A stretch of DNA of 64,000 nt from Vreelandella sulfidaeris (lineage in GTDB: Bacteria > Pseudomonadota > Gammaproteobacteria > Pseudomonadales > Halomonadaceae). How positions within the stretch are numbered: the stretch's first letter is position 1; each line of letters begins with the position of its first letter. A program made the position numbers and the translations under genes. The stretch covers positions 2,542,001 through 2,606,000 of the forward strand of contig AP019514.1 in the NCBI GenBank assembly GCA_007182875.1, in the 5' to 3' direction. Shown piece after piece: positions 10,680 to 20,722 of the stretch. Below the pieces are notes generated by a model, which worked only from the letters and a program-made list of their open reading frames with translations, did no database searches and was not told the DNA's origin.

Positions 10680-11822
10680 TTAGGCCACTTTACCCAGCAG
10701 CGAGCGTGCTACCACTTCCTTCATAATCTCAGAGCTACCGGCATAAATAGTTTGTACACGGGCATCCAGATAAAAAACGTGAAATGGGGTATTCGTGGGT
10801 ATAGCCGTAACCACCAAACAGCTGGAGGCAGCGATCGACCGCGCGACACTGCAGCTCGCTTAGCTGCAGTTTTAAAATCGCCGCATCCGTACTGTTCATG
10901 GTGCCCTGCCGATATTTCTCGACGCAATGCTCAAAATAGGCGCGAGCCACGTCCAGCTGGGCTTTAATCTCGGCCAGAGTAAAACGGGTATTTTGAAAGT
11001 CCGCTACCCGCTGACCAAATGCTTGGCGTTGCTGAACATACGCCAAGGTAAGCGCCATCGCGCCTTCTACAGCTCCTAGGGCTTGCGCCCCTACGCCTAA
11101 ACGCTCACGGGGCAGTTCCTGCATTAAATAGCGAAAACCGGCCCCTCCTCGCCCAACAGAGCCTCGTTAGGCAACTGCATTTGATCAAAGCTAAGCTCGG
11201 CGGTATCACTGGCATGCTGACCGATCTTTTGGATTGGTTTCCCCCGGGAGAAGCCAGCCAAATGAGTATCAACCAAAAACAGCGAAACGCCTTTGGCGCC
11301 GGCGGAAGGGTCTGTTTTGGCGCACACAATGACCAGGTCGGCAAACTGACCATTGGTGATAAACGTCTTGCTGCCGCTGAGTTCCCAGCCATCGGTGGTC
11401 CGCTTCGCTCGCGTTCTCATGGACGCCAGATCGCTACCGGCATGTGGCTCAGTCATCGCGATAGCCGCTAGAGCCTCGCCACGCGCCATAGCCGGCAGCC
11501 ACTGCGCTTGTTGGGCAGGCGAGCCCAAATTTTGTATGTAGGGCATAACGATGTTGGCGTGGATATTATAGGCGCTAGCTAAACCGCCAAAGCCTTGTCG
11601 AGACATCTCTTCCAGTGCTAACTGAGTAATGGCAATGTCGGCCCCTGCGCCACCATGCTTTTCGTCTAAGTCGATGCCCAGTAGGCCAGCATCGCCTAAT
11701 GCATGCCATAGTGAGCGTGGTATTTCGCCTGCAGCCTCCCAATTATCATAGTAAGGCGCGACTTCCTGGCTTAGGCAACGTTTGATCATGACGTGAAACA
11801 GTTCGGTCGTTTCCTCGTCCAT
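10680..11822 (-). CDS. Acyl-CoA dehydrogenase (frameshifted)
   Basis: FAD-dependent acyl-CoA dehydrogenase of about 380 residues, the short-chain/medium-chain class. Visible are FAD-binding AAIAMTEPHAGSDLASMRT, WELSGSKTFITNG, QRQAFGQRVADFQ, LQLFGGYGYTHEYPISR and, in a shifted frame, the end VQTIYAGSSEIMKEVVARSL, stopping at 10680. The catalytic glutamate usually found before GSSEI is replaced by alanine at that place, as in subfamilies with the base elsewhere. The ATG at 11822 has AAGGAG five bases away and is preferred over the GTG at 11828, although that GTG overlaps the preceding stop as GTGA. Breaks lie near 11122 and 10790. Oxidises the CoA ester made by the preceding synthetase. Confidence 0.9.
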
Positions 11823-11824
11823 AC

Positions 11825-13374
11825 TCACTCCTTGAGATCTTGACGTAAGTGGCGCTTAAGGATTTTGCCTGCAGTGCTCTTGGGTAAGGCATCGGTAAAA
11901 ATAATGTGCTTAGGTACCTTATAAGGGGCCATTAACGTTTTGGCGTGCTGGATCAGTTCTTCCTCACTAACCGACTGTCCTTCTTTCACTACCACGACGG
12001 CAGTGATAGCTTCGATCCACTTCTCATCCGGCCGACCGATCACCGCTACTTCAGAAACCGCCTGGTGTTTAAACAGCCCTCTTCTACTTCACGGCTGGCC
12101 ACTAGCACGCCACCGGTATTGATCACATCCTTAATGCGATCGACCACATAGAGATAGCCCGCTTCGTCGAAATAGCCCACATCGCCAGAGTGAAACCAAC
12201 CACCCTGGAAGGCCTCTTCGGTCATGCGCGCCTTATCCCAGTAACCCTTCATAAGCTGTGGTGAGCGATGGACAATCTCACCGTGTTCACCGTGAGGTAC
12301 GTCATTCATATCGAGATCGACGATGCGGGTCTCCACCGTCAGAATGGGGCGCCCGGCGGAAGCTGGGCGTTCGGCATGTTCCTCAGGACGCAGTACGGTC
12401 GCCAAGGGGCAATTTCGCTCTGTCCATAGCAGTTGTATAACCCTACCCCTGGGATACGTTGCTGAAGTTCCTCCAGCACCGGTACCGGCATAATTGAAGC
12501 ACCGTAATAGGCTTTATTGAGGGCGCTCAGGTTAAAGCGCTCAAATTCAGCGTAGCGCAGCAGGCTGATCCAGACCGTGGGTGGGGCAAAAATGACGCGA
12601 TATGATGATTAGCTATCGCGCTTAAACACAGCTCGGGCAGCGGCGCTTCTAGCAAATAGACGGGCGCACCTAGCAACAGTGCTGGCATTAAAAGACGTGC
12701 ATTTGCGCTGAATGGTAGAGCGGCAGCGCGGCGAGCATGGCATCGTTGCCTTTGATATCCAGCTCGACCATGCAGGCCATATACTCAGCCATTAAAGCCT
12801 GATGAGTCATCATGGCGGCTTTTGGCGCAGCGGTAGTACCCGAGGTATAGAGCAGTTGAGCGAGGCTTGTGCCATCGACTGACACGTTGGGCTCTTGATC
12901 GTTTTGCGCTGTCGTTGCATGAGCGAGCACATCAAAACCTTGCATATCCAGTGCCTGATCGGCATGCAGGGTTCCCATCAGGGCGATGTCTAGGCCTTCG
13001 GTGGCCGCACTCACTTTGTCGGCGAGACTAATATCGCTGAGCAAACCTGTAGCGCCTGACTGTTCAAGGATGTAGCGCAGTTCGTCACTGCTTAACGCAA
13101 AATTGATCGGCACATGCACTAACCCCGCTTTGGTAGCGGCTAACCAGGCGATGACATAGGCATCGGAGTTTTTACCATATACCGCCAGCCGATCACCCGG
13201 CGCTAACCCTGCTGCCAGCAAGCCATTGGCAACGCGGCGGGCTGCTTGGTTGAGTGCTTGATAGCGCCACTGGCGCTCGCCAAACACCAGCGCCAACTGA
13301 TGGGAGTATTTTCGTGCACTGCGGTTTAAAGCAGCCCCGATACTGTTTTGCTGGATAACAGACGGATCAAACAT
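11825..13374 (-). CDS. AMP-dependent acyl-CoA synthetase (frameshifted)
   Basis: ANL-superfamily ligase of about 516 residues. The N-terminal part carries LVFGERQWRYQALNQAARRVA and LAVYGKNSDAYVIAWLAAT, then the nucleotide loop LLYTSGTTAAPKAAMMTH, in which the usual GxPKG is changed to AAPKA. Later fragments carry FHSGDVGYFDEAGYLYVVDR, DVINTGGVLVASREVEE and the C-terminal STAGKILKRHLR with the catalytic lysine. Breaks occur at about 12690, 12590, 12400 and 12075. It starts 39 bases after the substrate-binding protein stop. Together with the AlkK-like ligase it gives the operon two different CoA ligases, perhaps for different chain lengths. Substrate unknown. Confidence 0.87.
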
Positions 13375-13413
13375 GCCAACTCCTTTAGCTTGTTGTAGTG
13401 AATTGACAAAGAC

Positions 13414-14653
13414 TTAACTGGAGACAAGTGGGCAAACACTTTCTGAAAGCGGGCGGAAGGCTTCTTCCGCAGGAATGGTGCGGACAACGTGGAAGAGGTC
13501 ATCTTCATCTTGCGACTCTTCAGGCGTTTTAACTTCCACGAGATACATATCGTGGACCATGCGCCCATCTTCACGAATGTGGCCGCCAGTCGCGAAAATA
13601 TCGTTAACGGGGTATCGCCCATTTGCTGACGAACGGTTTGAGTATCATCCGTGCCAGTGGCTTTAATAGCTTCAAGATAATGGCGTGTACTGGAGTAAAG
13701 CCCTGCATGCACCATGGTGGGCATACTGCCGGTACGCTCTCGGAAGCGCTCCGCCCAGGCGCGGGTTTCATCGTTTAAATCGTAGTACCACGCTTTGGTG
13801 AACTGCAGCCCTTGAGCGTTTTCTAAACCAATACTGCGTATATCGGTACTGAACAGCACCATGCCGGCCAAAATCTGACCGGCTTGGGTAATACCGAACT
13901 CGCCGGCTGTCTGCACCGCGTTAATCGTATCGCCGCCTGCGTTATTCAGCGCAATGACATCAGCACCCGAGGCTTGCGCCTGGAGCATAAAGGATGAGAA
14001 GTCACTGCTGGGAAAAGGATGGCGAGCACTACCCACGATGGTGCCACCATTTTCAGTGACCACCCGTGTGACATCAGCTTCAAGCGCATGGCCGAAGGAA
14101 TAGTCGGCGCTCAGTAAATACCAGTTTTTATGCCCCTCATCGGTAATCGCCTTGGCCGTTCCATTGGACATCGCCCAGGTGTCATACACCCAATGGATAT
14201 GGTTAGGAGAGCAGTGCTCATTGGTAATGGCTGACGACACGGCACCGTTCACTAGACCCAATTTATCGGCTTCTTCCAACAAGCCCACCGCTGCCAGGGT
14301 GACAGAAGATGCCACCAGCCCAGTGACCATATCGACGTTACGCTCGTCAATCCACTCGCGTACTACGCTAGAGCCAACATCGGGGCTGTTACGGTCATCT
14401 GCGCTAAACACCACGATATTGGCACCGTTAACGCTCCCGCCTATATCCTCAATAGCCATGTTAATAGCATCTTCGCCCAGCGGGCCGATGGGGTCTCGGT
14501 ATACGCCCGACATATCCGCTAGATAGCCGATGCGTATCTCATTGTCAGAAATGCCTTCAAAAGCCACAACATTGGGGCATAGCTAGTCATGAGGATAGCA
14601 GCGGCAAGGGTTGAAGTAGCAAAGCGTTGAGATGAACGATGAAATAGCTGCAT
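13414..14653 (-). CDS. ABC transporter substrate-binding protein, LivK/Peripla_BP_6 family (frameshifted)
   Basis: Periplasmic binding protein of about 412 residues and first gene of the leftward operon. Translation from the ATG at 14653 gives a signal peptide (MQLFHRSSQRFATSTLAAA...), with a likely cut before FEGISDNEIRIGYL. One base is missing in the C run at about 14573. The body has IGYLADMSGVYRDPIGPLG, VSSAITNEHCSPNH and NWYLLSADYSFGHALEADV, all characteristic of the branched-chain amino acid type family that also binds aromatic and fatty acids. A second break near 13600 changes the end; the repaired frame stops at 13414 after CPLVSS. No permease or ATPase genes are linked here. Because acyl-CoA catabolic genes follow, the ligand is probably a carboxylic acid. 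Confidence 0.87.
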
Positions 14654-14706
14654 TGTTATTGAACTCTCTTTGTTGTTATTGAATCAATCTTCATTGTTGT
14701 TATTGC
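14652..14706. repeat. Repeated CAATAACAA motif in the operon leader
   Basis: On the minus strand CAATAACAA(CAA) occurs three times between 14706 and 14652, spaced about 20 bases apart, ending at the start codon of the substrate-binding protein. It could be a regulator or post-transcriptional target in the leader of the operon, or low-complexity sequence. Confidence 0.55.
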
Positions 14707-14897
14707 ACCAAACTTGATGATTAAGCGCGCATAGCCAAAGGTCATCTTAGGCGTAAATACGTCTTCGCTGTTTACCTATCAAGCCAGTTTTTGCAATTCG
14801 TGCCATTCGATTGAGCTCCCCAGGCTTAATACACCATTAGTCGATGCCTGCGCATAACGTTACAATGGTGCTTTTATACATAAATGGGGAGTACCGT

Positions 14898-15761
14898 TTG
14901 GCTACTGTTTATGCCGATGGATTTTTACCCGAAGCGCTTCAGTTTCGCCCTAGCGTCCCGTTGGTGGATATCGGCGCTAACCTGACCCACGAAAGCTTTG
15001 GTCGCGATCTTGAGGCGGTTATTCAGCGCGCCCAGGCCGCAAACGTGACCACCATGATCGTCACCGGGACCGATCTTGCCCACGCCGAGCAAGCTGTTGC
15101 GCTTGCTAAACAGCATCAGGGCCTATACGCCACAGCGGGTGTTCACCCTCACGATGCTAGCCACTGGGACACGAACCTTGAGCGTGCCATGGCGGCCCTG
15201 CATGCCATGCCCGAAGTAGTCGCCGTAGGTGAGTGTGGCTTGGACTTTAATCGCAACTTCTCGACACCCCGTGAACAGGAGCTTGCGTTTGAGGCGCAAC
15301 TGGCTCTGGCAGTGGAAAGTGGTTTACCGCTGTTTCTACATGAACGGGATGCGGGCCAGCGGATGAAAGAAATACTGCATGCATGGAGAGACGATATCAG
15401 CCATGCAGTGGTGCACTGTTTTACCGCTGACCGCGATACGCTGTTTGGTTATCTCGACCTAGATTTGCATATAGGCTTAACGGGTTGGATTTGCGATGAG
15501 CGACGGGGACATCATCTACGCCCACTGGTAAGTGATATCCCCCTTGAGCGTATGATGGTAGAAACCGACTGCCCTTATCTATTGCCACGCAACCTGCCTG
15601 CAAAAATAAAAGGGCGGCGCCATGAACCCGCTCTTCTTCCGTGGATAGTGCGCGAGATTGCCCAGTGGCGCGGCATCAGCGAAACCGAGCTAGGCAACGC
15701 TACTACACGAACTGCCCAACGTTTTTCCGTCTTCCCACTGAATCTTAAAAAGGAGTACTAG
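14898..15761 (+). CDS. tatD: TatD, metal-dependent DNase
   Basis: TIM-barrel metallohydrolase with 3'-5' exonuclease activity in E. coli. Motifs: VDIGANLTHESF in place of the HxH of relatives, AGVHPHD, the metal-ligand glutamate in GECGLDFNRNFSTP, FLHERDA, VHCFTADRDT and ETDCPYLLPR, all in the TatD-proper form rather than YcfH or YjjV. The frame is intact. The TTG at 14898 has GGGGAG six bases upstream and gives 287 residues, close to the family; the upstream ATG at 14844 adds 18 residues without a good ribosome site. The next gene begins two bases after the stop, so the two are likely co-transcribed. Confidence 0.92.
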   Translation: MATVYADGFLPEALQFRPSVPLVDIGANLTHESFGRDLEAVIQRAQAANVTTMIVTGTDLAHAEQAVALAKQHQGLYATAGVHPHDASHWDTNLERAMAALHAMPEVVAVGECGLDFNRNFSTPREQELAFEAQLALAVESGLPLFLHERDAGQRMKEILHAWRDDISHAVVHCFTADRDTLFGYLDLDLHIGLTGWICDERRGHHLRPLVSDIPLERMMVETDCPYLLPRNLPAKIKGRRHEPALLPWIVREIAQWRGISETELGNATTRTAQRFSVFPLNLKKEY

Positions 15762-15762
15762 C

Positions 15763-16239
15763 GTGGCCGATTATCCAGGGTTTATCGCCATCGAAACGGG
15801 TGAAGATGATGGCCTCCCCCTCGCCATTGCCTGGTCGTTACCCGATGGCCGAGTTAAACAAACATTGATTCAGCCGGACGACAGCTGGATCAAAGAAGAT
15901 ACCAACGCCATGGGCGCGTATAGCATCGAAGAGCTGGAGAGCCTGGGGTTAGCCCCTTGAAGTGATCCGTGAGCTTGAGAACGACCATTTCTCCGCTACG
16001 CTTTACACTAGTGACAATGGCGATGATGAAGCGGCTTTGGCGCGCCTTTTGACACCTATGGGCTAGATCCTTTCGTGGAGCTAGCCCCGGCGTCTGTGCT
16101 CTACCCTGCTATCACCCCAGGCGAATGGCATCGCCAGCGGCGCGAGACCTTTAGCGAGTTAGGGTTAGAGCCGATGCGCCCAGAGCACGAACTGGAGGTC
16201 ATGCTGTCGATGCATCAACGGCTGACAGAGGAGGATTAA
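15763..16239 (+). CDS. Possible degenerate DnaQ-type exonuclease-fold protein (two frameshifts)
   Basis: About 158 residues when repaired. A GTG start at 15763 follows AAGGAG. Indels: extra T at about 15958 (APEVIRELEND restored) and a missing T at about 16050 (RLFDTYGLDPFVELAPASVLY restored). The order of elements, FIAIETGEDDGLPLAIAWS, then an LIQPDDSW strand, AYSIEELESLGL, ATLYTSDN and LARLF, is like small RNase H-fold 3'-5' exonucleases that begin FIDFE. The first catalytic aspartate position is alanine here (A-I-E), so it may be inactive. The fold assignment is my inference from pattern resemblance. It ends GEWHRQRRETFSELGLEP and a short tail. Confidence 0.55.
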
Positions 16240-16380
16240 GCTTTATCAAACGTTTGTTTTACTGCCAAAACACTGCGATGCGTTTGCACCAAAGAAAAAC
16301 CTCTGCTAACCAACAAGGTGGACACTGCTTTTCACATAGCAGTGGTAATTGATCAGCCATGTTAGTTCAGGAGGCGACAG

Positions 16381-17370
16381 ATGACGGATTATGTTGAGAA
16401 GGGAGATATCTATTTCTTCTACCGGCCTAAGGTCAATGCGCAAAAGGTGCAGAACCTTGACGACGTTCAGCGTCTTCACCTCGTGCTGGTCCCGGACGAC
16501 GATGATACTGCCCGCCTGTTTCTGGTAGGCAAAAGCGTATGCCCGAGATTATGAAAGGCAAGCCAACCTCCACCGCCCGCGAGTGGATGATGAACGATAT
16601 GACCGGTAAGTCCAAGGCGATTGGTGAAGCGCTATTTCCACTTGAATATGAGACCAAAACCAAAGGTGAGCAGGAGCAAGGTGAAGCCATTCCCGTCGGT
16701 GAGGGCCGCTATGCGATCTTTATGCGCAACAACAGCTCTCGCTTAGCCTACCGGCTTTCTACACCTCAGCCCCTGGCAAAGCACAGTCACAGTTGGGAAT
16801 CCTTGCCGAGGCGAGCTACATCATCTCGGTGCGCAATCCTTCTCTCGATGTGCCTGGCTTTCCAGATGCCAAGCCTAACTATCCCAAGCGCCTGGAGGAG
16901 AAGTTCGCCGATAAACGCTGGCTAGATGTCGATGATGGCAAACTTCTCGACTATGAGAACGCCCAGCTTCTGCTGATTGGCGCACATGACGACCTCAGTG
17001 AAGAATCCATCTCGATCACCGGCAAAGCTGCCCTGTTCAAGACGTTAGGATTAAAGAAGCGCGAATGGCCCACTGAAGCACTAGAAGGCGGCACGCTCAC
17101 AGAGCCCGAGATGCAGCCAGAAGCGAAGAAACCCGAAGGTGATCGCAGCAAAGGGGCGAACGTGGGGTAAAGCAGCCACTGATTCGGCATCGGCGGCTGG
17201 GATTGCCAAGGCATTAAAGGGAGTTGATTTCCTTGCGGCAAGGCAGATTTACTCAAACAGGCCAAAACCAACCATGCTGCGGATGACATCATTGACGTAT
17301 TAAACGACTTTCCCAAGAGAGAGTACGAGACAATGGCGGATATCCAAAAGCGCTTGGAGAGGTACGCTGA
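16381..17370 (+). CDS. Conserved protein of unknown function, probably fused to a DUF2795 domain (frameshifted)
   Basis: The ATG at 16381 has an excellent AGGAGG. The first part (MTDYVEKGDIYFFYRPKV, then GRYAIFMRNNSSRLAYRL, ASYIISVRNPSLDVPGFP and LLDYENAQLLLIGAHDDLS) belongs to a widely found family of unknown function, about 250 residues. A charged, alanine-rich linker follows. In the current frame a stop occurs at 17170. One base fewer in the GGGG at 17164-17167 joins it to SASAAGIAKALKGVDF and a DUF2795 module ending ETMADIQKRLE, and there is no start codon in between. Other breaks lie near 16533, 16770, 17231 and 17357. The last, if a missing G, makes a stop overlapping the next ATG as TGATG. 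The fusion is inference. Confidence 0.6.
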
Positions 17371-17884
17371 TGGCACAGTTTACTTGCGAGATATGCGGAG
17401 CTGGGTTTGAGCAGAAATCTCGCTACGAGCGACACATGCTCACCTCCATCCCCAACAGGCGATCTCTGCCGCAGATATTGAAAAAGCACTGAAGGGTGTT
17501 GAGTTTCCGAAAACTCACAGTGAATTGGTCAATACGTTAAGCGACGACGACCGTGAAGTAAGAGCTATCATCCAGCAGCTTCCTGCCAAAGAGTACCGCG
17601 ATGCCGCCGAATTAGCGCGTGCGTTCGGCGAGTTGCGCACTCATGAGAAGGCTCCTGACAACCAGCCGAGCAAGACCGGCGGTGAACGTGCCATGGAGGC
17701 ACCTTCTGCAGCGCGATTCGCCAGTTTGTTTGCTGGCATAACGTTTCCCGCTAATCGCGAACAGTTGATAAACCATGCCGGTTCGAAAGCTAGCGAAAAC
17801 GAAATGCAGATCCTGAAGCAGTTCGGTAATCACCACTATCAGAGCATGGCTGACATCACGCAGGAGCTGAAGAAGGTAGACTGA
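17370..17884 (+). CDS. C2H2 zinc-finger protein with two DUF2795 modules (one frameshift)
   Basis: The ATG at 17370 has GGAGAGG seven bases upstream. Residues 6-27 form a classical C2H2 finger, C-x2-C-x12-H-x4-H (CEIC...RH...SH), rare in bacteria. The last histidine depends on correcting one missing C at about 17435. Two modules of DUF2795 type follow: IEKALKGVEFPKTHSELV with IIQQLPAKEYRDAAELA, and LFAGITFPANREQLINHA with ILKQFGNHHYQSMADI. Repaired length is about 171 residues. DUF2795 modules are short helical repeats of unknown function found in stress-related proteins of many bacteria. Its position right behind another DUF2795 gene suggests a two-gene operon. Nucleic-acid binding is possible but unproven. 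Confidence 0.65.
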
Positions 17885-17885
17885 G

Positions 17886-17902
17886 GCGCCACTAGGTGGC
17901 GC
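17886..17902. terminator. Hairpin downstream of the DUF2795 genes
   Basis: GCGCCAC-TAG-GTGGCGC is a perfect seven-base stem two bases after the stop codon. There is no T run, so it is either a weak terminator or an mRNA 3' end structure. Confidence 0.5.
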
Positions 17903-17972
17903 GCTCCAGCCTGCTCGTTTACAAGCATACCAAGTAGTTGCGTTGAGGCAAGACTGCTTTTATCAGACGCTT

Positions 17973-18545
17973 TTAATTCGTCTGTCGGCCATTGAGCTTA
18001 TCTCGAAGCCTGTCGACCATGCCTACGCCTGCCCCGACACTCTTGTGAAAGAGCTCTGAGTGCGGCGCGCTGGGGTGCGGACGAGTCGGTGCCATTTTTG
18101 GCCTCCTCCACCTTTTACCCAACTCAGTTAGCTGTTCACCTGAGATATGCTTCCGCATCTTGGGAAACTGTTCAGACTCCTCGTCATCTGCATGGTGGCT
18201 CAACAGCCCTTCCAATTTTTCGACCCTTTCCATGAATAGCGGATCGGCAGCGTTACAATCTTCCAACTGTTTCATTACTTGCACGATTTCATCGTGCTCC
18301 TGCTTGTCGTGCTCGACCTCTTCGGTCCCATTGGGTATGGACTTCTCGATTACCGGGTAAACATACATTTCCTCGGCAACGGCATGGCGCATCACCTCAG
18401 CAATTAACGTTTCGGTTGTGTCTCTACGCTCTTCTATATTGCTTGAGCGCTTGATTTGGCCCGCCAGTTCCATCATTTCCTTGTGGTCAGTGGTCAGAAT
18501 ATCAACGACATCTGCAGCTGATCCGCTAGCGTTGTGCTGGGTCAT
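17973..18545 (-). CDS. Hemerythrin HHE domain protein
   Basis: 190-residue protein with a hemerythrin-like four-helix bundle. Likely di-iron ligands are in TTDHKEMMEL, EVMRHAVAEEMYVYPVIEK, EHDKQEHDEIV and LLSHHADDEESEQFPKM. The end, TRPHPSAP...VGAGVGMVDRLRDKL, is the usual tail of this bacterial family. A short stretch before the tail (GKRWRRPKMAP) departs from the expected GKKVEEAK-type sequence and may reflect two compensating indels near 18105 and 18095. Family members bind oxygen, iron or nitric oxide and are often stress-induced. It follows epmC by 45 bases on the same strand. Confidence 0.88.
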   Translation of the reverse strand: MTQHNASGSAADVVDILTTDHKEMMELAGQIKRSSNIEERRDTTETLIAEVMRHAVAEEMYVYPVIEKSIPNGTEEVEHDKQEHDEIVQVMKQLEDCNAADPLFMERVEKLEGLLSHHADDEESEQFPKMRKHISGEQLTELGKRWRRPKMAPTRPHPSAPHSELFHKSVGAGVGMVDRLRDKLNGRQTN

Positions 18546-18589
18546 AAGATTCCCTCCTTTGACTCGTAACGACTATTTAAGTGACACCT

Positions 18590-19164
18590 TCAACATAGTC
18601 GTACACGCAGCAACCTATCAAGTCCTTGAGCAATTGCAGCTTCACATCCCAACTCATGTTGATAGTAAGCAGTCAAGACGTGGCGAAAGGCATCAGCACG
18701 AGTGGGCAAGCCTTGTTCTTCGTAACGCTCTGCCTGAGCCATGACTTTCTTCTCAAAAGTCTCACGATCTACTTCTGTCGCACCTCCCAAATTGTCGACG
18801 CTGACATGAAAAGTGCGGCCACACGCTAGGGTAAATAGATACTCCAATGCTTGTGGCGCAATCTCGGCATTCTCAAAAGCAGCTTGTTGTTCAGCATTAC
18901 GCCCGTCAGGCGAGTACCAATACCCGTAATCTTCTAACTGGCGACGCTTTTCACCCGCAATGCACCAATGGCTAATTTCGTGTAACGCACTGGCATAATA
19001 GCCCCGCGCAAAAATAACTTGGTGATAAGGTGTTTGGTTATTGGCGGGCAAATAGAGCGGTTCCTCGCCACCCCGAATGAGGCGTGTTTGATAGTGTTTA
19101 GCAAAAGGCCATCAAAGAGCGCGATAATATCGGCAAGCGTCCATCGGTCTTGCGGGTGATTCAC
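18590..19164 (-). CDS. epmC: EpmC (YfcM), elongation factor P hydroxylase (frameshifted)
   Basis: Hydroxylates the beta-lysyl-lysine modification on elongation factor P in E. coli. About 191 residues. The core ANNQTPYHQVIFARGYYASA, metal-site HEISHWCIAG, DYGYWYSPDGR and the PQALEYLF segment match YfcM almost word for word. The N-terminal fragment MNHPQDRWTLADIIALFDG runs out of frame at about 19085; the restored sequence would be NTYQTRLIRGGEEPLYLPANN, so one or two bases are wrong there. The epmA and epmB partners are not in the window. Confidence 0.92.
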
Positions 19165-19307
19165 TTTTGACCTCGTTTATCATTGACGTTTGACAAAGTA
19201 TAACGGCCTTACAGAGATAACCTAAATCCAGGGCAGCAAGGTATAGGCATCCCTGCTAACCTATCGCTTTTTTTTATAGTTTAATTCGTCGATCAGGAGC
19301 CTACCCA

Positions 19308-20720
19308 TTGGGCGATTTCACTCAACAGGTTAAATCGGTGTATTGGCCAGAGAGCCGTGCCCTCATCTACTTGGCATTACCTATTTGCGGTGCCCAATTG
19401 GCCCAAGCAGGGATGAGTGTTGTTGATGTCATGATGACAGGCCGACATGATGCAACGTCGCTCGCGGCTGTATCGGTAGGCTCAAGCCTCTGGATGCCGT
19501 TGATGCTGTTCATGACAGGCACCCTGATGGGGCTCACGCCGATTACTGCCCATTTGCTTGGTGGAAAGCGCCACACGGCTATTCGTCCTGCCGTCCACCA
19601 AGCGCTCTGGATTGCCCTACTACTAGGGATCGTCGCGGCCTTACTACTCTGGTCAGCGGTTATGCCCATTTTCGACTTAATGAACGTTCCCCCCTGCGGT
19701 TGCACGCCAGTCTTCTGCCTACCTTTCTGCGGTTGCCTTCGGTATGCCTGGCATTGCGTTGTTTCAGGCACTAAGGGCATTTTCTGATGGCATGAACCAT
19801 ACGCGTCCAGCATTGTGGATCAGCCTTGTTGGTTTAGGTGTGAATATTCCTGCCAACTATCTTCTGATCTATGGCGGCGATGGTTTAATTGGACTATTCG
19901 GCAACTGGGTTCCTGGCAGCCTGCAACGATTACCCGCGCTGGGAGCCTTTGGCTGTGGTATCGCTACCGCACTCTCGATGTGGACGATGGCGTTGGCTAT
20001 GGCTTACTACACGCGCATTGGAAGTACTTATAAAAGCGTTGCGATTTGGCAAACACTGACGCCCCCAATGGCCGGGTATACGTGAATTAGTAGTAGTGGG
20101 TGTTCCTATCGGTGTGGCAATTTTGTTGAAGTCACCTTATTCACGCTCATTGCGCTCTTTATTGCCAGCTTTGGGAAGTCACCGTAGGAGCTCACCAAAT
20201 AGCGCTAAGTTTCACCTCAATACTGTTTATGTTGCCACTATCACTCAGTATGGCGCTTACCGTAAGGGTAGGTAATACCCTAGGCCAACAGCGTTTAACG
20301 CTAGCGCGCCAGGTCGCCTGGAATGGCATTGTTATTAGCGTCATCGTAGCCGTCATTAACAGCATTTTCTTATGGTTTAGTGCCGTTCCCGTCATTGCAC
20401 TTTATACCTCAAACAGCGAAATACAGGCGTTAGCGCTATCGATCATTGCCTTGGCCGTGATTTTCCAGCTTTCTGACTCGCTACAGGTTAATTTAGCAGG
20501 TGCTTTGCGCGGCTATAAAGATACCCGCATTGTGATGGTGATTACAGTGCTCTCCTACTGGGTAGTGGGTTTAGGGGCGGGCACTGGCTGGGCTCGCGAG
20601 GGTAGGTGGCATGGTCGCCCCTCTCGGGGTTCACGGTTATTGGATAGGTTTGATTGCGGGCTTAAGCACGGCTGCACTGCTACTAGCCTGGCGCTTACAG
20701 CGCATCAGTATTCGGGGTAA
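19308..20720 (+). CDS. MATE-family multidrug efflux pump, NorM-like (several frameshifts)
   Basis: Inner-membrane cation-coupled drug exporter, about 470 residues with a 12-helix MATE pattern. A TTG start at 19308 lies eight bases after AGGAG. Diagnostic segments: LIYLALPICGAQLAQAGMSVVDVMMTGR, here split across the first two helices; TLMGLTPITAHLLGG; ALFQALRAFSDGMNHTRPA; MALTVRVGNTLGQ; and SDSLQVNLAGALRGYKDTR. Breaks lie at about 19690, 20080, 20130-20190 and 20600. The TAA at 20718-20720 is probably the true stop after RLQRISIRG. A DUF3080 lipoprotein gene begins two bases later, so the two are likely co-transcribed. Confidence 0.88.
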
Positions 20721-20722
20721 GT

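Noticed and set aside
13326..13413. Extension of the substrate-binding protein past 13414
   Set aside because: The sequence after the frame break is basic and unlike the family; the alternative frame has the normal end and stop.
16247..16256. CAAACGTTTG as another PsrA box upstream of the DUF2795 genes
   Set aside because: The two halves have no spacer between them and the downstream gene has no fatty-acid link.
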